DNA of 32,766 nt from Megasphaera massiliensis (lineage in GTDB: Bacteria > Bacillota > Negativicutes > Veillonellales > Megasphaeraceae), in NCBI RefSeq assembly GCF_000455225.1, contig NZ_HF954538.1, forward strand, positions 28,016 through 60,781. The letters are read 5' to 3'. Within the stretch, counting starts at the first letter, position 1; the number at the start of each line of letters is the position of its first letter. Positions 7,635 through 16,144 of this stretch are shown in pieces. The translations under genes were made by a program, and so were the position numbers. The notes beneath the pieces were generated by a model, which made no database searches, was not told where the DNA came from, and was given only the letters and a program-made list of their open reading frames with translations.

Positions 7635-8834
7635 TTAGTTCATAGCGTCGTTCTGGACCGATGTCACCGCCGACGAGGTCGTGTCGTCAAGGGCGGCTGC
7701 ATACAATCTCCGGTTCACAGTCTGTCCGGACGGTTCAGCCTTCGCCGTTTCATTCGAAGCGTCGACGCCGGGAACCTGGACGACAGACGTCTGTCCGGCA
7801 GGGACCATCGTTTCTAAGCGAACCCGGCCGGCACCGACGCGGCTGGAAAGTTCAGCCAGCGTGTCCTTACTTACAGGATGACGAACGGTAACGACGATCT
7901 GTTCATGGACGTAGTCCGGTACAGCACCGACGTAGTTTTGGACGCCTTCCTTATCGACGATGGTATGAATGGCCCGGTTCATGAGCTGGCTGTAATCGGC
8001 GTGGCTCAAGGAAACGCGGCGGATTTGAACGGCTTCAGGCTTCGACACATCGTCCTTAATCCGTTTCGTTAAGTACTTGCTCGGACTGCCTTTGATGCCG
8101 AGGACTAAGACATCGTTGTCCCAGTACATCGTCCCTCTTTGGAAATAAGCCAGGACCGAACCGTATTCGGCATTGATGGCCTTCATCACCTGGGTTTCAA
8201 TCTGCACGTGAGACGTATAGTCGCCGTCAGAATGCATGAACCGATAAAATACCTGGGCCGCATCGGCTCGGGTCATCCCTTCTTTGGGTCGGAAATAGCC
8301 GTCGGCCGGCACCATGATATTCTTGCTGTGAAGGATGGCGACAGCTTGCGCATAAGCCGGAGACACCTGCGCTTCGTCGGCATAAGGCATCACTTCCTGA
8401 TCCGGATCGGCCATGCGGCTATACTGCAGGTAACGGTAAATGACGTCAGCGAACTCTTCACGGCTTACCGGCGCTTCAGGCTGGAAGTTTCCGTCCTGAT
8501 AGCCCGTCAAAATACCTTGAGCCGCAACGGCATTCATAGCATCACCGGCTGTCCCTTGGGAAACATCTTTTAACGCCGGCGCTCCCGGCTGAACTAAGGG
8601 GATGTTTCCGGCAACATTATACAGGAGCTGAGCTAATTCACCGCGGGTCAGGACCCGGTTGGGCTCAAAGGAGTTTCCCGTAATAAAAGTCAGGCACTGC
8701 GTATCATACAAGTAATCGACGGCCTGGCGGTCGGCCATGCTCCCCAAATCGGTGTACGGAGCATCGGCGAAAGCCGGGCTTGCCGAAAGGAGCATCGCAG
8801 CTGCCAAGAAGGCAGCGATTTTATGTCGTACCAT
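7635..8834 (-). CDS. SLH-domain envelope protein, second of tandem pair
   Basis: A 399-residue exported protein. A signal peptide (about 1-23, cleaved after SPAFA) is followed by three SLH domains (about 27-76, 88-137, 149-200), with repeats such as ILTGYQDGNFQPEAPVSREE. In Negativicutes SLH domains bind modified peptidoglycan and usually tether the outer membrane. The C-terminal region (about 215-350) is homologous to that of the neighbour at 8850 and is not an OmpM beta-barrel. The tail, from about residue 350, is rich in Ser, Ala and Thr and looks disordered. The ATG has AGGAGG six bases upstream. It lies 15 bases after its paralogue and before the terminator at 7568, so the two form an operon. 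The exact role is unknown. Confidence 0.9.
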   Translation of the reverse strand: MVRHKIAAFLAAAMLLSASPAFADAPYTDLGSMADRQAVDYLYDTQCLTFITGNSFEPNRVLTRGELAQLLYNVAGNIPLVQPGAPALKDVSQGTAGDAMNAVAAQGILTGYQDGNFQPEAPVSREEFADVIYRYLQYSRMADPDQEVMPYADEAQVSPAYAQAVAILHSKNIMVPADGYFRPKEGMTRADAAQVFYRFMHSDGDYTSHVQIETQVMKAINAEYGSVLAYFQRGTMYWDNDVLVLGIKGSPSKYLTKRIKDDVSKPEAVQIRRVSLSHADYSQLMNRAIHTIVDKEGVQNYVGAVPDYVHEQIVVTVRHPVSKDTLAELSSRVGAGRVRLETMVPAGQTSVVQVPGVDASNETAKAEPSGQTVNRRLYAAALDDTTSSAVTSVQNDAMN

Positions 8835-8849
8835 GAGAGACCTCCTAGC

Positions 8850-9878
8850 TTACTGAATGACGATACGAAGGGCACTCCCCAGCGCTTTATTGAGGTTGTT
8901 CTGCGTTTCTTTCGAAATGGAAGGAACGGTGAGGATAACTTTTTCATTAAGGTAATCCGGTGCCGTCGTGACTGCAGCATCCGTCGATTCCGTAGCGCGA
9001 TAAATCTTTTCGGCCTGGGCCATAATGTTCTTATAGTCATTGTAGCTGTACGTCGACTTCTGGACATAGACCGATTCAGCAGGAATATCCTTATCATCGG
9101 CAATGGCATCGGCTAATTTCTGGCGGTTCTTGACATCTTTTACACCGATGTGGAGTTTGTCGCCCTGCCAGTACATGATGCCGTCGTTGGCAAAAGCTTT
9201 GACCGAACCGTAGACGTCTTTAATATTGGTAAAGGCCTTAGCTTCCAAACCGTCCTGGCTCTGGTTGGTCACTTTGACGCCAGTCATGATGCGGTACAAG
9301 ACGTTGACCGCTTCACCGCGGGTGACGTACTGTTTCGGGTTGAACATGTTGTAATTGCCGCCCTTCATATAGCCGGCAGCAGCCAAGGCATGGACGGCCT
9401 GGCGAGCCCACGTCGAAATCTTGGCTTCATCGGCAAAAGGAGCCGCACCTTCAACAGTGGTCATACCCTGATAAGTCATATAGTTATAGGCAATGACGGC
9501 AAATTCTTCACGAGTGATCCGCTGCTGCGGCTTAAAGGTACCGTTGCTGTAGCCGTTCATGATCTGTTTGTCAACGAGGGATGCAATGGCTCGTTCGGAC
9601 CAGCGTCCTTTGACGTCACTGAATTTCGTCGTCTTCACCGTCGATTCCTTGCCGATCATATTGTCGATGACAGAGGCGGCTTCTTCACGGGTAATATCGT
9701 CGTTCGGACGGAACTGCCCGTTGGCAGCGCTGACATAATGGTTGTCATAAAAATACTGAATCGCATCTTTACCCCAATAATTACGGATATCGGTAATACC
9801 CGTGCCGGCAGCAAAAGCCGACGTGCTGAGAGCTGCGGTCAAGGCCGTCAGTACTACTAATTTTTTGTACTTTTTCAT
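8850..9878 (-). CDS. SLH-domain envelope protein, first of tandem pair
   Basis: A 342-residue exported protein with signal peptide MKKYKKLVVLTALTAALSTS (cut about residue 23) and three SLH domains (about 27-75, 84-135, 147-196). The second contains IMNGYSNGTFKPQQRITREE, a textbook SLH core. The C-terminal part (about 205-342) shares a pattern with the paralogue: YGSV-A-F-x-x-G-x-MYW, then a basic helix, a 'Y-D-Y' segment, and a final 'PDY-E-I/V-V/L-T-V' strand. No transmembrane barrel is apparent, so this is probably a peptidoglycan-bound periplasmic protein rather than a porin. AGGAG lies ten bases before the ATG. It is the promoter-proximal gene of the pair. Confidence 0.9.
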   Translation of the reverse strand: MKKYKKLVVLTALTAALSTSAFAAGTGITDIRNYWGKDAIQYFYDNHYVSAANGQFRPNDDITREEAASVIDNMIGKESTVKTTKFSDVKGRWSERAIASLVDKQIMNGYSNGTFKPQQRITREEFAVIAYNYMTYQGMTTVEGAAPFADEAKISTWARQAVHALAAAGYMKGGNYNMFNPKQYVTRGEAVNVLYRIMTGVKVTNQSQDGLEAKAFTNIKDVYGSVKAFANDGIMYWQGDKLHIGVKDVKNRQKLADAIADDKDIPAESVYVQKSTYSYNDYKNIMAQAEKIYRATESTDAAVTTAPDYLNEKVILTVPSISKETQNNLNKALGSALRIVIQ

Positions 9879-9962
9879 GATTCATTCGCTCCTATCTATA
9901 TTGTCGTAAGGGCTACATCGATAACATGGCTGTAGTTTATATATCTTATTTATTTTATCACA

Positions 9963-9988
9963 CCCGGCCTTATTAGGGAAGGCGCGGG
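9963..9988. other. GC-rich hairpin without T run
   Basis: GGCCTT pairs with AAGGC and the flanking CCCG with CGGG, with a short AT loop, between asparaginase and the SLH pair. It lacks a T tract on the minus strand, so it may slow or protect transcripts rather than terminate fully. Confidence 0.4.
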
Positions 9989-10003
9989 CCCCTTTCGTCC
10001 CGA

Positions 10004-10981
10004 TTAATAGGCGTCAAAGAAAGCCTGTATTTCAGAAAGGTCCTTCGTCCGACAGAGGGCCAGCTGCAAGAGAATCTTGGCTTTCTGCGGCGTCAGGGAA
10101 TCAGCCGTCACCGTACCGTCGTAAGAAGGGACAGGTGTGACCAGGCCTCCCAGGGACCGGGCAGCCCGGACGACGACGAGGCCTTCTTCCATCAGCGGCT
10201 GCAGGGCCGTCCACACCGGGGCCGGCATCTTGCCGTGGCCGAGACCGGCCATGACCAACCCCTCTTTCCCCCGAGCCAGCTGCACGACGTCCTCAGCCCG
10301 AAGGCCGACATAGGCGTAGACGACGGCAACGGCCGGCAGGGTCAAGGGCGAAACCAAATCCGATGAAAAGGTATGCTGCCGCAGCGGTTTTTGATAAAGG
10401 CGGACCCGGCCGTCCTGCATATAGCCCAAACAGCCCAGTTGACGAGCCTTAAAGGTATCGACGTGGGTCGTATCCGTCTTTTCGACGAAACGGGCGCTGT
10501 GGATGACGCTGTTCATAACGATGACAACGCCGCAGTCGCCAAGGGCTGCATCGGCTGCGGCCTGAACGGCTTCCAAGAGATTCAAAGGGCCGTCGGCACT
10601 GATAGCCGTCGCCGGCCGCATGGATCCGGTAAGGACGACGGGCTTTCGAGTATGGACGGTAAGATTGAGATAATAAGCCGTTTCCTCCATCGTATCCGTC
10701 CCATGGGTGATGACGATGCCGTCGACGTCATCCCGGTCGGCCACTTCCTGCACGCGGGAAGCCAAGGCCTGCCACAGGGCTTCGGTCATATCGGAGCTGT
10801 CAATATTGACGAACTGTTCGCCTTTTACCTCAGCATAGTCACCCACAGCCGGTACGGCATCCAGCAGTTCTCCAATCGAAGTCTTGCCGGCTTCATATCC
10901 GGTCAGGTCATCGGCGGACGCGGCTTTACCGGCAATCGTCCCGCCGCAGGCTAAGACATAAATCTTTCTTTTTCCCATCAT
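10004..10981 (-). CDS. L-asparaginase (asparaginase/glutaminase family)
   Basis: Hydrolyses asparagine to aspartate and ammonia. The 325-residue length is right for the family. Catalytic motifs are both present: ACGGTIAG with the nucleophilic Thr15, and ITHGTDTMEE with Thr95-Asp96. DSSDM supplies the substrate Ser, and FVEKTDTTHVDTF supplies the Lys of the second triad. Sequence features resemble type II enzymes, but there is no signal peptide, so it is probably cytoplasmic. Two adjacent ATGs (10981, 10978) follow GAGGAGG; the second has the better spacing. It lies 26 bases downstream of the metallophosphoesterase gene and is probably cotranscribed with it. Confidence 0.94.
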   Translation of the reverse strand: MMGKRKIYVLACGGTIAGKAASADDLTGYEAGKTSIGELLDAVPAVGDYAEVKGEQFVNIDSSDMTEALWQALASRVQEVADRDDVDGIVITHGTDTMEETAYYLNLTVHTRKPVVLTGSMRPATAISADGPLNLLEAVQAAADAALGDCGVVIVMNSVIHSARFVEKTDTTHVDTFKARQLGCLGYMQDGRVRLYQKPLRQHTFSSDLVSPLTLPAVAVVYAYVGLRAEDVVQLARGKEGLVMAGLGHGKMPAPVWTALQPLMEEGLVVVRAARSLGGLVTPVPSYDGTVTADSLTPQKAKILLQLALCRTKDLSEIQAFFDAY

Positions 10982-11007
10982 CGTTCCTCCTCTGAGGTGA
11001 TTATTTT

Positions 11008-12129
11008 TTAGTATATTTCTTTCTGCGAATCTTTCTTATGGACGCGAATAAGGACGACTTCCGGCGGCGGACCGATTCGGAACAAGGCGCCCCAGGCACC
11101 GTAGCCGCTGGAAACCATAGCCGTCATCTTACCGAACGTGCGGGTCCCGTAATCAAGGGCAAAGAGGCGGCTCGTCACCAGCCGATTCGGCCAAAACTGT
11201 CCGGCATGGGTATGGCCGCTGACGTGAAGGTCCCAGCCGGCTTCAGCAGCCTGATGGATGTGCATCGGTTCATGTTCCATAAAAATCGAAAAATCTGCCT
11301 CATCAGCCTTCCGTACCGGTGCTGCCGGAGCGATGTAATAGTCTTCCCGACCAAAGAGGCTCACGCCCGGAATAGGCGTCACGACGTCACCGTTCAGGAC
11401 CTGAACGCCGTAGCGGCCTAAGGTTTCTGCTTCTAAGGCCAGGTTTTCCCCGTACGTATCGTGATTACCCATGACGGCAAAGACACTGGCCGGCGCTTTA
11501 AGGCCTTCAAACCCGGAAAAACTGTCTTCTCTTAAGACGTACTGTAAGTCACCGTCGATGATATCGCCGCCCATGAGGACCATATCGGGCCGGCAGGCGT
11601 TGACGTCCCGCGTCAATTGGCGGCTAAAGGACGTCCCCAGGACAGCACCCAAGTGAATGTCGCTGACGAAGGCAATGGAAAAGTCGCGGTCAATAGCCTT
11701 GTCGGTCTCGATATCGACGGTCCGCACGACCTGATGATGGCCGATCCAGGCTCCGACAGCCAAGAGCAGCCAAGTGAACCCAAAAGCAAAGGCGCTGTAA
11801 TAGACGGAAACCGTCCCCTGCCAAAGGTCATCGTGGCCCATGAGCTGTGTGACAATCCACAACAAGAGCCCCGGAATGAGGAGCATCGTCGCATAGTAAG
11901 AAAAGGAAAACCAATAGCCGGCAAAGCGGGTCAGCCCCCGCGTTATAACTGGCGGCAGCACCTCGGAAAAGACGTACGGTATGACATACAGAATTGGCAG
12001 TACCATAAAGAGTGCCAAAAGAGGCATCTCCGGAACGGGCAGACTATGGCGAAAGAGAGCCCATTGACCGAGTACCGACAGTTCACCAATGAAAGCCAGG
12101 ATCAAATAAAAATAATGGCGTTGTTTCAC
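11008..12129 (-). CDS. membrane metallophosphoesterase (YkuE/YkoQ-like)
   Basis: A 373-residue protein with about four N-terminal transmembrane segments (residues 1-150) and a calcineurin-like phosphoesterase domain. Metal-binding motifs appear in order: VSDIHLG, GGDIIDG, GNHDTYG, MEHEPMHIH and SGHTHAGQ. It would hydrolyse a phosphoester, possibly a lipid-linked substrate as shown for related UDP-diacylglucosamine or lipid phosphodiesterases, but the substrate cannot be told. The start is GTG at 12129, since GGGGGA lies six bases before it. An upstream in-frame TTG at 12156 lacks a Shine-Dalgarno. Asparaginase follows it. Confidence 0.88.
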   Translation of the reverse strand: MKQRHYFYLILAFIGELSVLGQWALFRHSLPVPEMPLLALFMVLPILYVIPYVFSEVLPPVITRGLTRFAGYWFSFSYYATMLLIPGLLLWIVTQLMGHDDLWQGTVSVYYSAFAFGFTWLLLAVGAWIGHHQVVRTVDIETDKAIDRDFSIAFVSDIHLGAVLGTSFSRQLTRDVNACRPDMVLMGGDIIDGDLQYVLREDSFSGFEGLKAPASVFAVMGNHDTYGENLALEAETLGRYGVQVLNGDVVTPIPGVSLFGREDYYIAPAAPVRKADEADFSIFMEHEPMHIHQAAEAGWDLHVSGHTHAGQFWPNRLVTSRLFALDYGTRTFGKMTAMVSSGYGAWGALFRIGPPPEVVLIRVHKKDSQKEIY

Positions 12130-12172
12130 GGCATTTCCCCCATTCGTATACTCCAATAAATCATGTCATCTT

Positions 12173-12201
12173 ATCATAAAAATTTCCACGGCCCCTGTCA
12201 A
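12173..12201 (-). promoter_or_regulatory. promoter of metallophosphoesterase-asparaginase unit
   Basis: TTGACA (complement of 12196-12201), a 17-base spacer and TATGAT (complement of 12173-12178). Confidence 0.7.
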
Positions 12202-12222
12202 GGCAAGCACCTAAAAAGCCGA

Positions 12223-12316
12223 AAAAAAACAACAACGGCAAGGACGAAATACGCCCGGCCCCATCCGAAAGGATAAGAAGCGAAGCGTCCGCGTCCATGC
12301 GGTTGTTGTTTTGTGT
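12223..12316 (-). terminator. long structured terminator after the alpha/beta hydrolase
   Basis: AACAACAAC-GCA-GGACG on the left pairs with CGTCC-TGC-GTTGTTGTT on the right (9, 3 and 5 bp with single mismatches). The stem encloses about 60 bases with an inner ATCC/GGAT hairpin. On the minus strand it ends in eight T. It closes the minus-strand operon that begins near 16600. Confidence 0.7.
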
Positions 12317-12329
12317 TCCATAGGATTCC

Positions 12330-13064
12330 TTATGCCTTCAGTTCCTGATTGAGCCAGGCTGCGGCATCGCCCATCATATTAGTCGTGACGAAGTGGCCGA
12401 GGCCGTCGTAAACGACGGACTGAGTCTTTACATCGCTGTGCTGAGCCAGCTTTTCAAGATAGAGTTCCTGAGCGGCTCCATCGACGACATCGTCGGCACC
12501 GCCGCGAAGAGACAAGAGAGAACGGCCGATGAGGCGGTCCATATGCTGATAAGGATCCATAGCGGCAAACTGCATCTGCAAGAAGTGGTAGGACCTCGGC
12601 TTTTCGATGTGAAGGGACGAGCGGAAACGCCGTTCCGATTCTTCCCACCAGCCGGAGCCGTTCATGACGATGGCTGTCTTGAACTCTTTAAACAGGCTCC
12701 AAGCCCCGACAGCCGTAAAGCCGCCCATGGAATGACCCATGACAGCCAGAGGCGTATTGGGCCAATGTTCTGCAATATATTCCAGCATGAGGGGTACTTC
12801 CATCATGTTTTGGAAGATCGTCTGCCAAAAATCAGCATAGACGGCCTTGCTTTCATAGTCAAGAGTGCCGCGATGGCCGTGGTTGACGGCATCGGGAATG
12901 ATGACATCGTATCCGTAAGAGGCCAAGATACGGCCGCGGACGGCCTGAAATTCCTTCTGCGACGACCAGCCGTGATAAAACAAGACGACGCCTTTTGCTT
13001 TTTCCCCGGATGTAATAACGAGACCGGGAATCCCTTTGAGACCAACTTCTCTTTCTTCAATCAT
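12330..13064 (-). CDS. alpha/beta hydrolase (esterase-like)
   Basis: A 244-residue cytoplasmic serine hydrolase with no signal peptide. The oxyanion region is FYHGWSSQ (residues 29-36). The nucleophile elbow is GHSMGG with Ser112. A candidate acid lies in RGGADDVVDG and the His in YDGLGHFVTT, giving a complete triad in the right order. It resembles YtmA/prolyl-oligopeptidase-like small esterases; the substrate is unknown. It starts 17 bases after the proline-rich gene and is followed by the terminator at 12223, so it is the last gene of the NfeD-FloA operon. The Shine-Dalgarno is weak (GAGAGGA about 11 bases upstream). Confidence 0.88.
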   Translation of the reverse strand: MIEEREVGLKGIPGLVITSGEKAKGVVLFYHGWSSQKEFQAVRGRILASYGYDVIIPDAVNHGHRGTLDYESKAVYADFWQTIFQNMMEVPLMLEYIAEHWPNTPLAVMGHSMGGFTAVGAWSLFKEFKTAIVMNGSGWWEESERRFRSSLHIEKPRSYHFLQMQFAAMDPYQHMDRLIGRSLLSLRGGADDVVDGAAQELYLEKLAQHSDVKTQSVVYDGLGHFVTTNMMGDAAAWLNQELKA

Positions 13065-13081
13065 CTATGGTTAAATCCTCT

Positions 13082-13510
13082 CTATTTTTTTATAAATCCC
13101 TTGCGGTGCGCCAACGGTTCCTGCCAGATTTCCGACCAGACAAAACCGGCATAGAGTTCTCTCGCTTGGGGCGTAAGACCGCTCCAAGGGGCAGGACGGA
13201 CGCGCTGGGGCACGACGACCGGCACAGACTTGGGACGCTCTGCAGCGACCCGTGGCGGCACCATCTTTTTCGGAAGCGCCGGTTCCGGTTCATCGGGGAA
13301 ATTCATATTATCCCAACCCTCATCCCAATCGGGAAAGGACGGTTCCGGCACTGTCGGTTCCGGTGCTTCCATCTTTGGGGCCGGGGCCGGCTTACGCCGG
13401 GGCGGTACGGGAATGGGTCCCTTGCTCCGCGGGTACTTTCGCTTGCGGCGCAAGAGGTCCGGCAGGACCCCCATCAAGACGACGACGATAATCATCCATA
13501 CAAGATCCAT
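13082..13510 (-). CDS. proline-rich single-pass membrane protein
   Basis: A 142-residue protein: a short N-terminal membrane helix (MDLVWMIIVVVLMGVLPDLL), a basic stop-transfer patch (RRKRKYPRSK), then a Pro- and Glu-rich linker (about 28-110) with PPRRKPAPAPK and repeated PEP-like steps. The C-terminal 35 residues contain WSGLTPQARELYAGFVWSEIW. No family is recognised. ATG at 13510 is preferred because AGGTG lies six bases upstream; GTG (13519) and ATG (13516) are alternatives. It starts at the floA stop. It occupies the slot of yqfB after yqeZ-yqfA (NfeD-FloA) in Bacillus but does not look like YqfB. Probably a FloA/NfeD partner by context only. Confidence 0.75.
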   Translation of the reverse strand: MDLVWMIIVVVLMGVLPDLLRRKRKYPRSKGPIPVPPRRKPAPAPKMEAPEPTVPEPSFPDWDEGWDNMNFPDEPEPALPKKMVPPRVAAERPKSVPVVVPQRVRPAPWSGLTPQARELYAGFVWSEIWQEPLAHRKGFIKK

Positions 13511-13519
13511 GGTCATCAC

Positions 13520-14566
13520 CTACTGTTCCGAATGGCTTCCATCGTGATGGTCGTGGTGATCATCCTTTACGGTCGACGCCGACTGGGTCTTAGGCACGCC
13601 GGCCTGAGCGACAGCCGTACGCATATCCGTATCGGCCATGATATTCTTCATATTGTAATAGTCCATGACGCCTAATTTACCTTCACGCAAAGCCTGGGAC
13701 AAGGCCAGGGGAACTTCGGCCTGGGCTTCGACGACCTTGGCCTGCATTTCCTGGGTATAAGCCTGCATTTCCTGTTCCTTGGCAACAGCCATGGCACGCC
13801 GTTCTTCGGCCTTTGCCTGGGCAATCTGCTTGTCGGCTTCAGCCTGGTCGGTCTGGAGGCGGGCACCGATATTGCGGCCTACGTCGACGTCGGCAATATC
13901 GATGGACAAGATTTCAAAAGCCGTCCCGGCATCAAGGCCCTTATTGAGGACGGTCTTACTGATTTTGTCCGGGTTTTCCAACACTTCAGAATGGTCCTGA
14001 GCCGAACCGACACTGGTGACGATACCTTCGCCGACACGGGCGATGACCGTCGCTTCCCCGGCACCGCCGACGAGGCGGTCGATGTTGGCGCGAACCGTAA
14101 CCCGGGCCCGAACTTTCAATTCAATCCCGTTTTGGGCAACAGCCGAAATAAAAGGCGTTTCGATGACCTTCGGATTGACGCTCATCTGAACGGCTTCCAA
14201 GACGTCGCGGCCGGCCAGGTCGATGGCGCAGGCCCGTTCAAACGTCAGGGACATGGTCGCCCGATGCGCGGCGATGAGGGCATCGACGACGCGGTCGACA
14301 TCACCGCCGGCCAGGTAGTGGGCTTCGAGCTGATTGACGTTGACGTCGAGGCCGGCCTTATTGGCCTTGACCAAGGGCAGGATGATCTTAGACGGGATGA
14401 CCCGGCGCAGACGCATGCCGATGAGGTTGACGATGCCTACGGAGACACCGGCAGCCATGGCCGAGATCCACAATCCGATGGGCACGAAGTGCAAGAATAA
14501 GGCGATGACGACAACGGCCAAAGCAATGATGAAAATGGGAACGGCTAGAAAAGATACAAGACTCAT
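13520..14566 (-). CDS. floA: flotillin-like protein FloA
   Basis: FloA scaffolds functional membrane microdomains. The 348-residue product has a membrane-inserted hydrophobic N-terminus (about 5-45), then [13 protein letters not shown] and a highly conserved SPFH core ([54 protein letters not shown]). An EA-rich helix follows ([19 protein letters not shown]). The start at 14566 is set by alignment to known FloA, about 27 residues before FVPIGLWIS. The frame stays open upstream to 14704, but that part does not look like protein. No Shine-Dalgarno precedes this ATG. The last 18 residues are His-rich ([11 protein letters not shown]), which I do not know from other FloA proteins. It is downstream of the NfeD gene. 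Confidence 0.95.
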   Translation of the reverse strand: MSLVSFLAVPIFIIALAVVVIALFLHFVPIGLWISAMAAGVSVGIVNLIGMRLRRVIPSKIILPLVKANKAGLDVNVNQLEAHYLAGGDVDRVVDALIAAHRATMSLTFERACAIDLAGRDVLEAVQMSVNPKVIETPFISAVAQNGIELKVRARVTVRANIDRLVGGAGEATVIARVGEGIVTSVGSAQDHSEVLENPDKISKTVLNKGLDAGTAFEILSIDIADVDVGRNIGARLQTDQAEADKQIAQAKAEERRAMAVAKEQEMQAYTQEMQAKVVEAQAEVPLALSQALREGKLGVMDYYNMKNIMADTDMRTAVAQAGVPKTQSASTVKDDHHDHHDGSHSEQ

Positions 14567-14760
14567 AAGGCAGAATGCTGCGCAAAACACAGTCCGCAGA
14601 GACGCGTGCGGACACGGTGAACCCTTCTGTGCTGCAGAGGCCGCAGCAAACTTCGCCACCTTTCTCTTTTCACACGAACCATACGGCCCGAGTGCCTCTG
14701 CCATTCCTCGGGCAGCTCCTTCCTCACGGGGAAGGCATTCCTATTCTGAAAGCTTTAACT
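14567..14760 (-). promoter_or_regulatory. structured leader upstream of floA
   Basis: Between an AT-rich promoter-like stretch (about 14755-14800 on the minus strand) and the floA ATG lies a GC-rich leader with several strong hairpins. On the transcript these are CCTTCC/GGAAGG (about 14714-14734), CCCGAG/CTCGGG (about 14686-14711), GCTGC/GCAGC, GTCCGCA/TGCGGAC enclosed by CACAG/CTGTG, and GCAG/CTGC just before the AUG. No Shine-Dalgarno is exposed. It does not match any riboswitch class I can recall. Confidence 0.45.
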
Positions 14761-14819
14761 ATAATATATACCGTTTATACATAGTTTTATTATAGCTCAC
14801 TTTGTCACTTTATTCCATC

Positions 14820-16130
14820 TCAATCCTTCAGATGGCGTTCCGGCTCCGGTTCGACGACGATGCGGCCGCCTTCGACACTGATGACACGGACCGTGACGTC
14901 GCGGTCGATGAAAGAGCCGTTGGCTACGGCATCGACGCGTTCCTTGCCGATGCGTATCGTCCCGGACGGACGCAGAATGGTAATCGTCGTCCCCCGTTCA
15001 TAGAGGTAGCGGCTGTAGTCTTCCTGAGACGTATAGCCCTTCTCCTTGGTCGAACGATTCTTAAGGGTCAATTTATCAAAGAGGGAGCTCTTGGGTAAAT
15101 GACGGCCCAAGAAATAAAAGACTATGAGCGCCAAAACGGTCCCGCCGGCCAGGATATAGATTGACTCATACGTCGCCCCGAGCATAAAGAACAGGCTGCC
15201 GAACAAGAGGACGACGCCGGCCAAGCCGAAAATGCCGATGCCCGGAGAGGCCAATTCAAGGCCGATGCACAACAGACTGACTAAAAAGGCAGCGATAATT
15301 TTGAGATCTGCCACCAAGGGTTCATTGCCGGAGTAGAGTAAGAGTCCGCCAAAGACGAAGGCTGTAGCAATGCCGGCGCCGATACCGGCCATCTTGATTT
15401 CGGCCAAGAGGGCGGCGATGATCAAGGCGACGAATAAGGTTCGTACATAGGGATTTTGTAAAATACCGATCATGTCATCACGCCAATCTTTATCTACGTA
15501 AATAGTCTGTGCATCGCCAAGGCTGTAAAGGGCCAAGGCGTCGGACAAGGTATCGGCCGAACCGTCCGATACGTTCAGTTCCTTAGCCTGACTATCGGAC
15601 AAGGCCAGGATTTTTCCCGGATCGGCATAGCCCGGATAGCCCTTGGTCTTATCGACCATGGCTTCGGCAACACCGGGATTGTGGCCGGTCTGGGCAGCTG
15701 TCGCACTGAATTCAGCTTTTAAGGCGGCGATGTTTTTCTCCGTGTCGGGAATCGGTTCAGCCGCACCGATGCTGCTTCCCGGTGCCATGATGATATGGCG
15801 GCTCGACAAGGCGATGAGGGCGCCTGCCGACCAGGCCCGCGACGTAATATAGGCGATGACCGGCACGTCAGAGGCCATGATCATATCCCGTATCTTTAAG
15901 GCACTGTCGACGCGGCCGCCTAAGGTGTTGATAGGAATGACGACGGCCGTATCGCCGTTTTCTTCAGCCTGGCGCAGCCCTCGCTGAATAAAGGCCACCT
16001 GACTGCCGTCGATGTCGCCGGAAATGGGCAGCACGCGGACCGTATCGGCCTGCACCGACGCCGCCGGCAGGGCAGCTGTCAGCGAAAACATAAGGACCAA
16101 GGCGGTTATCATACGCAATACAAAAGTCAT
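14820..16130 (-). CDS. NfeD-family membrane serine protease
   Basis: A 436-residue full-length NfeD (long form). A signal peptide (to about residue 28, AASVQA) is followed by a ClpP-class protease domain containing INTLGGRVDSALKIRDMI, SRAWSAGALIALSS (candidate nucleophile Ser) and AEAMVDKTKGYP (candidate Lys of a Ser-Lys dyad). Four to five transmembrane helices follow (about 225-355). A C-terminal soluble OB-fold NfeD domain ends in GERVDAVANGSFIDRDVTV-type strands. Long NfeD proteins work with SPFH/stomatin partners, and FloA is the next gene. The start at 16130 (MTFVLRM) has AGGTG upstream. An ATG at 16148 overlapping the previous stop is the alternative, suggesting translational coupling. 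Confidence 0.93.
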   Translation of the reverse strand: MTFVLRMITALVLMFSLTAALPAASVQADTVRVLPISGDIDGSQVAFIQRGLRQAEENGDTAVVIPINTLGGRVDSALKIRDMIMASDVPVIAYITSRAWSAGALIALSSRHIIMAPGSSIGAAEPIPDTEKNIAALKAEFSATAAQTGHNPGVAEAMVDKTKGYPGYADPGKILALSDSQAKELNVSDGSADTLSDALALYSLGDAQTIYVDKDWRDDMIGILQNPYVRTLFVALIIAALLAEIKMAGIGAGIATAFVFGGLLLYSGNEPLVADLKIIAAFLVSLLCIGLELASPGIGIFGLAGVVLLFGSLFFMLGATYESIYILAGGTVLALIVFYFLGRHLPKSSLFDKLTLKNRSTKEKGYTSQEDYSRYLYERGTTITILRPSGTIRIGKERVDAVANGSFIDRDVTVRVISVEGGRIVVEPEPERHLKD

Positions 16131-16144
16131 TCCCTCACCTGCTT

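Noticed and set aside
14567-14704. FloA N-terminal extension of 46 residues
   Set aside because: The open frame exists, but known FloA proteins start at the equivalent of 14566. The extension is Cys/Ala-rich without family similarity and coincides with strong RNA hairpins.
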